Of a stretch of DNA of 64,000 nucleotides, positions 40,639 to 49,638 are shown in pieces. Each line of letters starts with the position of its first letter. The stretch's first letter is position 1. The notes beneath the pieces were generated by a model. It had not been told where the DNA came from and made no database searches. It worked only from the letters and a program-made list of their open reading frames with translations. The position numbers and the translations under genes are program-made. Source of the DNA: an uncultured Odoribacter sp. (GTDB lineage: Bacteria > Bacteroidota > Bacteroidia > Bacteroidales > Marinifilaceae); NCBI GenBank assembly GCA_910578105.1, contig CAJTPD010000001.1:186001-250000 (forward strand), in the 5' to 3' direction.

Positions 40639-43014
40639 ATGGGAGAATTAATCAGGAAAGAGTTGAAGAGTTTTTTTGCTTCCTTATCGGGGTATGTTGT
40701 ATTGGCGTTTTTCTTGATTACGAGCGGTTTGTTTTTGTGGATTATACCGGGAAGTTACAACATTTTTGATAGCAAAATGGCTGATTTACAGCCATTTTTT
40801 TCGCTTGCGCCTGTATTGTATTTGTTTTTGGTCCCGGCCATATGTATGCGTCTTTTTGCAGAAGAACGCCGGACCGGCACTTTGGAATTGTTGTTTACCC
40901 GTCCCTTAACGGTGTGGCATGTGGTTATAGCCAAGTATTTGGCAGGTTTCATCCTGGTCATTTTGTCCATCCTTCCCACGGTGATTTACCCGCTTTCTCT
41001 CTGGATGCTGGCACAGCCTGCCGGACATATAGATGTAGGGGGAATTATGGGGTCTTATACCGGTCTGGTGTTTTTATCCGGGATATATGTTGCTGCCGGC
41101 GTTTGGACTTCTTCCTTGACGGACAATCAGATTGTTGCTTTTCTGTATGCTGTGGTGATTGCTTTTCTGTTGTATACGGGGTTGGATTTTATAGGAGAAA
41201 TACCTGCTTTCGAAAATATTCAGGCCTCTGTACAGCTTTTGGGCATCAATTATCATTATGAACCGATGTCCCGGGGAGTTATCGCCTTGGGAGATGTGGT
41301 TTATTTTCTTTCTTTTATCTTTTTGTTTTTGTGGCTGACAGTCCGGCATTTCAAGGGAACACGTTTGAAATGGTGGCAGGTGGTCATTGGATTGGTGGTG
41401 TTGAATCTGTGGGCGGGGAGCGTATATTGGCGGGCTGATATTACGAATGATAAACGCTATACTTTATCTGCTCCCACAAAAGCATTGCTGAAAAAGGCGG
41501 ACCGTGTCATTCATGTGGACATATTCCTGGCAGGCAATCTGCCCGCCGAAATGCAGAAACTACAATATGCACTTACGCGGATGTTGGAAGAATTCCGCCG
41601 GATTTCCGGAAATAATTTTCGTTACAGTATCATAAATCCGGCCGAAACCGGGGACCCGGAGGAGAAAAAGGCCATGGTGAGGTATCTGGTTGAGCGCGGA
41701 ATCATGCCGGTAAATCTGAACCGTAAGACGGACGATGAGACTTTGTCCCGGCAATTTATTTATCCCGGTGCGATTGTATACGACAAGGAGACGGAGGTCA
41801 GTATCCAGTTGTTGCAAAATGTGCCCGGTCAGACGGCGGAGCAGAATATCAACCATTCCATAGAGGCTTTGGAATATGAACTGACCAAAGCGGTGCGTCT
41901 GCTGATGCGGCAGGAATTGAAATCGGTGGCTTTTCTGACCGGACACGGGGAGTTGCCTTATCCGGAGGTGATGGATATGGCTAAAATGTTGTCCTGGTAT
42001 TATCAGGTGGATTTTGTCAGTACCGATTCGCTGGCTATGGATTTAATGCGTTATCAGGCATTGATTATTGCCCGGCCTTCAACTGATTTTCCGGAACGGG
42101 ATAAATTCATCATCGACCAATATGCAATGAATGGAGGACGTTTATTGTGGTGTATTGACGAAGTTGAAGTGAATCATGACGGACTGAAAGAGCAGGAGAC
42201 GGTACCGGCACTTTACCGTCCGTTAAATCTTGAAGATATGTTTTTCCGTTATGGTGTCAGGATTAATCCGGATTTGTTGCTGGACGGGAATAGCGTATTG
42301 ATACCTGTCATCACCGGGATGAACGGAAACAGTCCTGTATATCGTCCCGGGGCCTGGTATTATTCGCCTTTGCTGCTACCCCGCCGGATTCATCCCGTTA
42401 CGACAGGGCTGATGCCTGTACGGGTGGATTATGCCAACAGTATAGACACAGTCGGTGGTAATGACGGTTTGCGGAAAACTGTGCTCCTGGCAACTTCACA
42501 GTATTCGGCGGCAATGAAGACGCCTTGTCCGGTAACTTTGTCGGTGACCGGGGAGAAAATGACCCCGGAAAAATTCAACCGGAAATATATTCCCGTAGCC
42601 GTAGCAGTGGAAGGCGGATTCAAGTCCTTGTTCCAATACCGGAACATGCCGGACGTGGTGAATACTTCTTTCAAGCCGGAAAGTGGTTACAACCGGATGA
42701 TTTTTATTGCAGACGGAGATATTATCCGCAATAAAGTGAGAGGAGTGGGGGAAAATGCCGTGGCTGTTCCGTTGGGATATGATGAATATGCCGACAAAGT
42801 GTATGGAAACCGGGATTTTTTGCTGAACTGCGTGAATTGGTTGTGCGACGATGAAGGCTGGATGCAACTTAGGGGCAGAAACCTATCTCTGTATTTGCTG
42901 GACAAAACCCGGTTAAAGGCGGAACGGAGACGTTGGGAACTTTTTAATTTGTTGTTGCCGTTGGTGGTGGTGGCGGCGTTGGGCGGACTGTTTATGGTTT
43001 TCCGCAGGAAATGA
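40639..43014 (+). CDS. gldFG: GldF-GldG fusion, gliding/T9SS-associated ABC transporter
   Basis: A 791-residue membrane protein. Residues 1-245 are GldF-like: six hydrophobic spans of an ABC-2 permease, with the cytoplasmic loop MRLFAEERRTGTLELLFTRP. From about 250 it continues as GldG: a span, RADITNDKRYTLSAPTKALL, a large extracytoplasmic domain with LTKAVRLLMRQELKSVAFLTGHGE and LIIARPSTDFP, and a last span (about 765-787) before the end FMVFRRK. In Flavobacterium gldF and gldG are separate genes that act with the GldA ATPase; here they are one gene and gldA is not in the window. Together with sprA it suggests a T9SS-type envelope, although gliding is not expected in gut Bacteroidales. Confidence 0.9.
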   Translation: MGELIRKELKSFFASLSGYVVLAFFLITSGLFLWIIPGSYNIFDSKMADLQPFFSLAPVLYLFLVPAICMRLFAEERRTGTLELLFTRPLTVWHVVIAKYLAGFILVILSILPTVIYPLSLWMLAQPAGHIDVGGIMGSYTGLVFLSGIYVAAGVWTSSLTDNQIVAFLYAVVIAFLLYTGLDFIGEIPAFENIQASVQLLGINYHYEPMSRGVIALGDVVYFLSFIFLFLWLTVRHFKGTRLKWWQVVIGLVVLNLWAGSVYWRADITNDKRYTLSAPTKALLKKADRVIHVDIFLAGNLPAEMQKLQYALTRMLEEFRRISGNNFRYSIINPAETGDPEEKKAMVRYLVERGIMPVNLNRKTDDETLSRQFIYPGAIVYDKETEVSIQLLQNVPGQTAEQNINHSIEALEYELTKAVRLLMRQELKSVAFLTGHGELPYPEVMDMAKMLSWYYQVDFVSTDSLAMDLMRYQALIIARPSTDFPERDKFIIDQYAMNGGRLLWCIDEVEVNHDGLKEQETVPALYRPLNLEDMFFRYGVRINPDLLLDGNSVLIPVITGMNGNSPVYRPGAWYYSPLLLPRRIHPVTTGLMPVRVDYANSIDTVGGNDGLRKTVLLATSQYSAAMKTPCPVTLSVTGEKMTPEKFNRKYIPVAVAVEGGFKSLFQYRNMPDVVNTSFKPESGYNRMIFIADGDIIRNKVRGVGENAVAVPLGYDEYADKVYGNRDFLLNCVNWLCDDEGWMQLRGRNLSLYLLDKTRLKAERRRWELFNLLLPLVVVAALGGLFMVFRRK

Positions 43015-43115
43015 TTTCCCTGCGGAAATGTAAAAAAAACTCTCATTTTATATTAGAATCGTCTTATTTTCGGATAATATCCGGAAAGACAGGAGCAAAT
43101 ATGAAGAATGATTTT

Positions 43116-43123
43116 TAATTTTG
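43116..43123 (+). promoter_or_regulatory. -7 box (TAATTTTG) of the glycan operon
   Basis: An exact TAnnTTTG match 73 bases upstream of the PL8 gene, after the end of gldFG. It is the only good candidate for driving the following 16-kb gene run; no -33 TTTG is at the proper spacing. Confidence 0.4.
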
Positions 43124-43195
43124 AGCAATCGTTTGTGCAATGAATGGCGGGGAGTATTTTGATAACTGCCCCGGATTTTTTTTCAGAATTAGAAG

Positions 43196-45607
43196 ATGAA
43201 AGTTAGTTTGTTGATTGTGTGGTGCATTTTGTGTACATGGGTAACGAATGCTCAGAAAATCAGTTTTAGCGGGCAAGTATGTCGGTTTGATACGATTACC
43301 GAGTCCGACGGTCCGGTGGTACATGATTTTTATTTCACGAATACCGGGGAAAAACCTTTGAAAATAAAGGAAGTACTGACCAGTTGCGGATGCGTGGCCG
43401 CCAGTTTCCCGTCGGGCGAAGTCATGCCGGGTGAAAAAGCGGCAGTCCGCGTGATCTACCGGCCCGAAAACCGTCACGAAGAAGAGGTGCTCGCCATTGC
43501 CGATGTATATACAAATGCAGGAGTCAGAACATTGGAAATCTCTGGTGTTGTACTTCGCTCCAAAAAGGAGCGGCAGCCGGTTTACCGATTACAGGAGTCG
43601 GATGTGCGGGAATACGTCAGGCCATCTAAGCCGGCCAGGGGATTCGGGCTGATATTGGAAAGAATGCGTGAAGGCTTGTTGGCACGTGTGAATGTGCCGG
43701 AAAATGACGCTGAGGTGAAAGAGCAGGTTGCTGCTTTGGACAGAGGGGGAAAATGGGCGGACTTGGATTATGCTTGTTACGGGCGTACCAACTGGGAACC
43801 CATCCGGCATTTGCAGCGTGTTTATCAACAGGTGCTGTCGTATGTAAACCCGGAGAGTGTATATTATGCCAATGACACATTATACACCGTCATCCGGGAT
43901 GCCTTAGGCTACTGGTTGGAATGCAGGCCCAAATGCCATAACTGGTGGTATAACCAAATTGCCGTACCCCAGTGTTTAGGGAATATGCTGGTTTTGATGG
44001 AATGCGGTAAAAAGCGTTTGTCCGGTGAATTGCGGGACGGATTATTTAGATTAATGGCCTGGCCGGATCCCCGGAGATGGACGGGAGCAAATAAACAGGA
44101 CATTGCATTGCATCATGTGCAACGGGGATGTTTGTTGGAAAACGACAGCATTGTAAAGGCAGCGGTTGACGAATTGTTTTATCCGTTGAGATTTACAAAT
44201 CAGGAAGGATTGCAGGTTGATTATTCTTATCATCAGCATGGCAATCAATTATATATCGGAGGATATGGTGCTGTTTTTGTCGAATGTGTTTTAAAGGCGG
44301 CGGAATGGTTCCGGGACACTCCTTATGCTTTGAAAGATGAACAATTGGAGATGTTCAGCCGTTTTTTCCGGGACACTTACCTCAACATTTTTCGCGGTCC
44401 TTACCAGGATTTCAGTGTATTGGGACGGGGAATAAGCCGGGAAGGAGCCACTTTGAGCCGCGGGATGGCCGGTGTGTTGGAGCGGATGAAAGAAATCGAC
44501 CGGAAACATGCGGACGACTACGAAAAAGCGAAAGTCCGTTTCAATGGGGTTGCGGATTCCTGCCGCAGTGACTGCAGCCGGGTTTTCTGGCGTTCGGATT
44601 ATGCTTTGCACAACCGTAAGGCGTTTGATTTTTCTGTTCGTACTTCCTCCGTCCGCACCTGTAAAATAGAAAGCGGTAACGGGGAAAATCTGAAGGGAGC
44701 CTTATTGTCGGATGGTGCCGTCTGTCTGCGGGTGACCGGCGAAGAATACTATGATATTTTTCCCGTATGGGATTGGAACCGGATTCCGGGCGTAACGGCA
44801 CTGGATTCCAATGCCGGTTTGCAGGCTGCCGATTGGGGAAGACGGGGGAAAGCCGTTTTTTCCGGCGGCGTTTCGGACGGGACATACAGTGCCATGAGCT
44901 ACCGGATGGATGATTTCGGAGTGAAAGCCCAAAAAGCCTGGTTTATGTTTGATGACGAGGTGGTGTGCCTGGGGACGGGAATTTACGGACAGGGAAGCGG
45001 GCGAGTGTGTACCACGGTCGAGCAATGCAGAAATGAAGGGGAAAATGTCATTCGGAAAGGGAATAAAATCCGGAAAGGAAATGTATTGTATTATTTTCCG
45101 GCCGGCGGAAAAACGGTATGCCGGGAAAACCGGTTGCAAACAGGAGCTTGGTCGGAGATAAACTATAATTATCCGGTTCGTCAGGTCGGGCAACCGGTTT
45201 TTTCGTTGTGGATAGACCATGGGAATAACCCGCAAAATGCCGGCTATGCTTATGTCATTGTCCCCGGTGCGCAGCAGGCGGAGAATTACGATACGGCCCG
45301 GATTGAGATTGTCCGGAATGACACGCTGGTGCAGGCGGTCTACCAGAAGCACGCGGATATTTTACAGATAGTATGTTACGACAGTGTCCGTTTTGAAGGT
45401 TCGGGAGTCGCTTTGGAGGTGGACATCCCTTGCGTACTGATGGTGAAAGGAATAAAAACGCGCCGTCCTTCGCTTTATCTGGCCGACCCGATGCAGGACA
45501 AGAAAACGGCGCACGTCTGCCTGACGACTTCCCGCGCGAAACTCAGCCGGAAAGTGGAATTGCCGCAAGACGATTGGAAAGGAAATACAATTGAAATATT
45601 AAAATGA
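43196..45607 (+). CDS. DUF1573-PL8 polysaccharide lyase (chondroitin/hyaluronan lyase-like)
   Basis: An 803-residue exported enzyme (signal MKVSLLIVWCILCTWVTNAQ). Residues about 22-120 form an Ig-like DUF1573 domain (DFYFTNTGEKPLKIKEV, LTSCGCV). The remainder is PL8, which cleaves uronic-acid glycosaminoglycans by beta-elimination. The expected catalytic set is visible: N299 in TGANKQD, H348 and Y357 in HQHGNQLYIGGYG, R411 in LGRGISREG. The C-terminal beta-sandwich begins after about 480. The DUF1573 front is unusual for PL8. It is the first gene of the glycan operon, and its stop codon overlaps the next start. The substrate (chondroitin, hyaluronan or other) is not decided by sequence. Confidence 0.87.
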   Translation: MKVSLLIVWCILCTWVTNAQKISFSGQVCRFDTITESDGPVVHDFYFTNTGEKPLKIKEVLTSCGCVAASFPSGEVMPGEKAAVRVIYRPENRHEEEVLAIADVYTNAGVRTLEISGVVLRSKKERQPVYRLQESDVREYVRPSKPARGFGLILERMREGLLARVNVPENDAEVKEQVAALDRGGKWADLDYACYGRTNWEPIRHLQRVYQQVLSYVNPESVYYANDTLYTVIRDALGYWLECRPKCHNWWYNQIAVPQCLGNMLVLMECGKKRLSGELRDGLFRLMAWPDPRRWTGANKQDIALHHVQRGCLLENDSIVKAAVDELFYPLRFTNQEGLQVDYSYHQHGNQLYIGGYGAVFVECVLKAAEWFRDTPYALKDEQLEMFSRFFRDTYLNIFRGPYQDFSVLGRGISREGATLSRGMAGVLERMKEIDRKHADDYEKAKVRFNGVADSCRSDCSRVFWRSDYALHNRKAFDFSVRTSSVRTCKIESGNGENLKGALLSDGAVCLRVTGEEYYDIFPVWDWNRIPGVTALDSNAGLQAADWGRRGKAVFSGGVSDGTYSAMSYRMDDFGVKAQKAWFMFDDEVVCLGTGIYGQGSGRVCTTVEQCRNEGENVIRKGNKIRKGNVLYYFPAGGKTVCRENRLQTGAWSEINYNYPVRQVGQPVFSLWIDHGNNPQNAGYAYVIVPGAQQAENYDTARIEIVRNDTLVQAVYQKHADILQIVCYDSVRFEGSGVALEVDIPCVLMVKGIKTRRPSLYLADPMQDKKTAHVCLTTSRAKLSRKVELPQDDWKGNTIEILK

Positions 45608-47724
45608 TGATTAAAATGAAATGGTGTATATTGTTATTGGTACTGTTTTCCGTTAGTCAGGGAATGGCCGCCGGAAGGACAGTATTGTCTTTCAATGATG
45701 GCTGGACTTTTAAAAAGGGACCTTTTACGGAAGATAAGGTGAAATTTAAAGAGATTTTTGACCGGGAATGGGACAAGGTGAAGATTCCTCATACCTGGAA
45801 TGCCCGGGATATGCAGCAGAAATACAACCAGTTTTATGCCGGGGAGGCTTATTACCGCAAAAAGTTTCCGGTGGACGCCGGATTGAAAGAAAAACGGGTG
45901 TTTTTGCGTTTTGAAGGAGTGGGGCAGGTGATGGATTTGTATCTTAACGGGCGTTATATCGGAAATCATAAAGGCGGGTATTCTGCCTGTGTTTTTGAAT
46001 TATCCAAAGCCTTGAAATACGGACAGGAAAATGAGTTGCTGGTGAGGGTCAGCAATGCTGCTTCGCCGGAAGTAATTCCTGTAAATCATGTATTGTTCGG
46101 GGTATACGGAGGAATATACCGGCCGGTGTGGCTTGTAATTACGGACAAGTTGAATATTGCCGTGAACGATTGTGCTTCTTCCGGCGTGTATATTACTCAG
46201 AAAGACGTTTCTCCGCAGAGTGCCCGGGTTAATGTCAGGGTTAAATTGGAAAACAAGGAGTTGCAGCCGCAAAAAGTGCTCTTAGAGAACACAATTTACG
46301 ATTATTCGGGGAAAATCTGCCTGAAAAAGGCACAGGAGATTGTGGTATTGCCCCAGGGGAACCAAAGCTTTGAACAGGCTTTTCTATTGAAAAAACCTCA
46401 TTTGTGGCAGGGAAGAAAAGACCCTTATCTGTATAAAGTGGTCACCCGGCTCAAGCGGGATGGTCAGATATTGGATGAGATTGTCCAACCATTGGGAATC
46501 CGGAAGTTTGAGATTGTTGCCGGAAAAGGTTTCTATCTGAACGGAGAAAAATACCCGATGTATGGTGTATGCCGGCATCAGGACTGGTGGGGATTAGGGT
46601 CTGCACTGACCAACGAACATCATGCATCCGATTTGGCGGAGATTATGGGAATAGGTGCTACTACCGTCCGTTTTGCCCATTATCAGCAATCGGATTATAT
46701 CTATTCGAAATGTGATAGTCTGGGATTGATTATCTGGGCGGAAATTCCTTTTGTCAACCGGGTATCTGCACAGGAGGGACCCAATGCGAAAGACCAGTTG
46801 CGGGAACTCATCCGGCAGAGTTTCAACCATCCGTCCATTTATGTATGGGGCTTGCACAATGAAGTTTACAGTCCGGAGGATTATACGGCCGCTTTGACCC
46901 GGGAATTGCATGACTTGGCCAAGACCGAGGACCCGGACCGGTACACCGTTTCTGTTAACGGTTATGGTATTATGGAACATCCGGTGAATCTGAATGCCGA
47001 TATTCAGGGTATGAACCGTTATTTCGGGTGGTATGAGAAAAAAATTCAGGACATTGTGCCCTGGATTGAAAATCTGGAAACCAAATATCCCGGTATGAAG
47101 TTTATGCTGTCGGAATACGGTGCGGATGCGAACATTGCCCATCAGACCGAATATTTAGGGGAATCCCTCAACTGGGGAAAACCCTATTATCCGGAAACTT
47201 TCCAGACTAAGCTCCATGAATACCAGTGGAGTGTCATTGCCAGACATCCTTATATTGTTGCATCTTATTTGTGGAATATGTTCGACTTCGGCGTGCCGAT
47301 GTCCGACCGGGGAGGCGTGCCCGCCCGGAACATGAAGGGGTTGATTACCATTGACCGGAAGGTGAAGAAAGACGCCTATTATTTTTATAAAGCCAACTGG
47401 AGCGAAGAACCGGTGGTACATATCACCCAGCGAAGACTCAAAGAGCGTGAAAAACAGGTGACGGATGTCACGGTTTATTCCAATGTCGGGGAACCGGAAT
47501 TGTATCTGAACGGGGAAAAGATAAACGGGGTGAAAAAAGGATATACGGATATTCACTACATTTTCAGCGGAGTGAAATTGCGTCAGGGCGATAATACATT
47601 GAAAACCGTCGTTAAAAAAGGTGGAAAAATGTATGAGGATTCTATTGACTGGCATTTTACCCGGGAAATGAAAGCCGGCGAGGCGGAATCACTGAATAGC
47701 GATAAAGAGCATGTAGGTTTTTAA
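45604..47724 (+). CDS. GH2 glycosidase 1 (beta-galactosidase/beta-glucuronidase type)
   Basis: A 706-residue exported GH2 enzyme with a signal peptide (MKWCILLLVLFSVSQGMAA from the ATG at 45619, the better start). The N-terminal sugar-binding and Ig-like domains (KVKIPHTWNARDMQ, GVYGGIYRPVWL) precede a TIM barrel. The acid/base is E420 in GLHNEVY and the nucleophile E504 in SEYGAD. NMFDFG and KANWSEEP near the barrel end are typical. A second GH2 (57412-59445) has the same layout. Beta-galactosidase, beta-glucuronidase or beta-mannosidase cannot be separated here. It overlaps the PL8 stop by four bases and GH20 follows after 10. Confidence 0.9.
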   Translation: MMIKMKWCILLLVLFSVSQGMAAGRTVLSFNDGWTFKKGPFTEDKVKFKEIFDREWDKVKIPHTWNARDMQQKYNQFYAGEAYYRKKFPVDAGLKEKRVFLRFEGVGQVMDLYLNGRYIGNHKGGYSACVFELSKALKYGQENELLVRVSNAASPEVIPVNHVLFGVYGGIYRPVWLVITDKLNIAVNDCASSGVYITQKDVSPQSARVNVRVKLENKELQPQKVLLENTIYDYSGKICLKKAQEIVVLPQGNQSFEQAFLLKKPHLWQGRKDPYLYKVVTRLKRDGQILDEIVQPLGIRKFEIVAGKGFYLNGEKYPMYGVCRHQDWWGLGSALTNEHHASDLAEIMGIGATTVRFAHYQQSDYIYSKCDSLGLIIWAEIPFVNRVSAQEGPNAKDQLRELIRQSFNHPSIYVWGLHNEVYSPEDYTAALTRELHDLAKTEDPDRYTVSVNGYGIMEHPVNLNADIQGMNRYFGWYEKKIQDIVPWIENLETKYPGMKFMLSEYGADANIAHQTEYLGESLNWGKPYYPETFQTKLHEYQWSVIARHPYIVASYLWNMFDFGVPMSDRGGVPARNMKGLITIDRKVKKDAYYFYKANWSEEPVVHITQRRLKEREKQVTDVTVYSNVGEPELYLNGEKINGVKKGYTDIHYIFSGVKLRQGDNTLKTVVKKGGKMYEDSIDWHFTREMKAGEAESLNSDKEHVGF

Positions 47725-47734
47725 ATCATTAGCG

Positions 47735-49345
47735 ATGAAATTATTATTAGTTGTTGTTGTTTGTATAGGCTGGATTTTTTCCGGTGTACTCCGTGCACAG
47801 GAAGTGTCTGTCATTCCTTATCCGGCATCGGTTCGGATGCTGGATGGGAAATTCAGCCTGAAAGCCGGGAAAATCGAGTATAGAACTGCGGAATTTGCTC
47901 CGGAAGCCGGATTCCTGGCCGAACAATTGGAGGATTTGTCTTGCCGGATGAAAGCAGACAAGGATGAAAAAAAGGCGGTTATTCTTTTAACCCAATCGGC
48001 CGACATACAAAACCGGGAAGGGTATCGGTTGCAAATTACGCCGAAGGGGGTAACCATTGCGGCGAAGAATAGGGCCGGGATGTTTTACGGCATCCAGACT
48101 TTTCTGCAATTGGTGAGAAACGGAGGACGTGATTTGGCCTGTTGTGAAATAGAAGATGCGCCGCGTTATGATTGGAGAGGCTATATGCTGGATGAATCCC
48201 GCCACTTTTTTGGTAAGGAAAAAGTGAAGCAATTGCTGGATTGGATGGCATATTATAAACTCAACAAATTCCACTGGCATTTGACGGATGAACCGGGGTG
48301 GCGGATTGAGATAAAGAAATACCCCCGTTTGGCTACAGTGGGGGGAAAAGGGAATTGGAGTGACCCGAATTGTCAGGATGTCCGTTTTTATACCCAGGAT
48401 GAAATCCGGGAGATTGTGGCTTATGCTGCCGGGCGGCACATTGAGATTATTCCGGAAATAGACATGCCGGGACATGCTACTGCCGCTAATTTTGCTTATC
48501 CCGGACTGTCGGGCGGGGGAACGCCTGAACATCCCGAGTTTACTTTTAATGTCGGAAAGGAAAAGGTATATCAGTTTTTGACCGATGTATTGCGTGAAGT
48601 GACCGGTTTGTTTCCTTCTTCTCTGATACATACCGGGGGAGATGAGGTAGCCTATGGAATAAAAGCCTGGGAAACCGATGCGGATGTGCAGGGGATGATG
48701 AAAAGAGAGGGGTTGACGGAAGTAAAAGAAGCCGAACGCTATTTTACGCACCGGATAGAGGATTCTGTCCGTATGTTGGGAAAAACGCTGGCAGGATGGG
48801 ATGAATTACTGGATGCCGGCGTACCTGCCGGCGGAACGCTGATATTCTGGTGGAGACACGACCGGGTGAACCAGCTCAAAAAGTTGCTGGCAAAAGGATA
48901 TGAGACGGTGCTGTGTCCGCGCAAGCCTTTGTATTTTGATTTTATTCAACACAAAACTCACAAATGGGGACGGGTATGGTCCGGTTTCTGTCCTTTGGAG
49001 GATGTGTATGCTTTTCCTGACAAGGGAATAGCGGCCTGGGGAATTCCTGCGGAACACCTTACGCACATCCGGGGGATTCAGGCTAATGTGTGGACCGAAC
49101 GTATGCACAATACCCGGAGACTGGATTTTATGACTTTTCCCCGCATCTGCGCGTTGGCGGAATCTGCATGGACACCTGCCGGTGTGAAGGATTACGATAG
49201 TTTTACCCGGCGGATGGAAAAGGCATACCGGGACTTTGACCGTGCCGGCATTTATTATTTTGATGCGCGTGATCCGGAAGCCCGTCCGGAACCTGCGGGA
49301 CCGCAGCAGCAGAAAAGAAATTTGCCGATGGATTTCAGGGACTAA
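47735..49345 (+). CDS. GH20 beta-N-acetylhexosaminidase
   Basis: A 536-residue exported hexosaminidase (signal MKLLLVVVVCIGWIFSGVLRAQ). The GH20b N-domain leads into the barrel at about residue 148 (RYDWRGYMLDESRHFFGKE). HWHLTDEPGWRIEIKKYP and EIDMPGHATAA follow. The catalytic pair D303-E304 in HTGGDEVAYG polarises the substrate N-acetyl group and acts as acid/base. A late WTERM and WNT-type subsite tryptophans (ANVWTERMHNTRR) are also visible. It removes terminal GlcNAc or GalNAc, fitting a GAG or mucin-type glycan. Confidence 0.93.
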   Translation: MKLLLVVVVCIGWIFSGVLRAQEVSVIPYPASVRMLDGKFSLKAGKIEYRTAEFAPEAGFLAEQLEDLSCRMKADKDEKKAVILLTQSADIQNREGYRLQITPKGVTIAAKNRAGMFYGIQTFLQLVRNGGRDLACCEIEDAPRYDWRGYMLDESRHFFGKEKVKQLLDWMAYYKLNKFHWHLTDEPGWRIEIKKYPRLATVGGKGNWSDPNCQDVRFYTQDEIREIVAYAAGRHIEIIPEIDMPGHATAANFAYPGLSGGGTPEHPEFTFNVGKEKVYQFLTDVLREVTGLFPSSLIHTGGDEVAYGIKAWETDADVQGMMKREGLTEVKEAERYFTHRIEDSVRMLGKTLAGWDELLDAGVPAGGTLIFWWRHDRVNQLKKLLAKGYETVLCPRKPLYFDFIQHKTHKWGRVWSGFCPLEDVYAFPDKGIAAWGIPAEHLTHIRGIQANVWTERMHNTRRLDFMTFPRICALAESAWTPAGVKDYDSFTRRMEKAYRDFDRAGIYYFDARDPEARPEPAGPQQQKRNLPMDFRD

Positions 49346-49367
49346 CTGCTTAAAACTATACAACACA

Positions 49368-49634
49368 TGAAAAAGCTGTTGTTGGGACGGGATGCTGACT
49401 CACGGAAGAGGGGCATTCCGGGCAAATGATTTTTACAGTAATCCGGGGGACTGGGAATTGAATTTTGTCCGTAAACCGCATGAATTAAGTCATCCGGTGA
49501 CCCAAGGGGATGAATTGGAAGTTGCCGGACGGATGTTTAAAAAATATCTCCGGTTGGCCGGGGAGTATTATTATACAGCGGGAAAGGCAGATGAGATTGA
49601 TGAGGAAAATATTTACGAAAACTTAGGACAATAA
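49368..49634 (+). pseudogene. Gene remnant between GH20 and the DUF2264 gene
   Basis: A frame starting with ATG at 49368 (MKKLLLGRDADSRKRG) stops at 49430. An overlapping frame, 49392-49634, reads 80 residues: an HGRGAFRANDFYSNPG opening, then ELSHPVTQGDELEVAG and YLRLAGEYYYTAGKADE before its own stop. The start looks like the beginning of a signal peptide and the second frame like the C-terminal end of a folded protein, so this is probably what remains after an internal deletion. I do not recognise the parent. It keeps the operon spacing (four bases to the next gene). Confidence 0.45.
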
Positions 49635-49638
49635 AAAA

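Noticed and set aside
44702..45352. 216-aa minus-strand frame within the PL8 gene
   Set aside because: Shadow of the lyase C-terminal domain; no independent motif.
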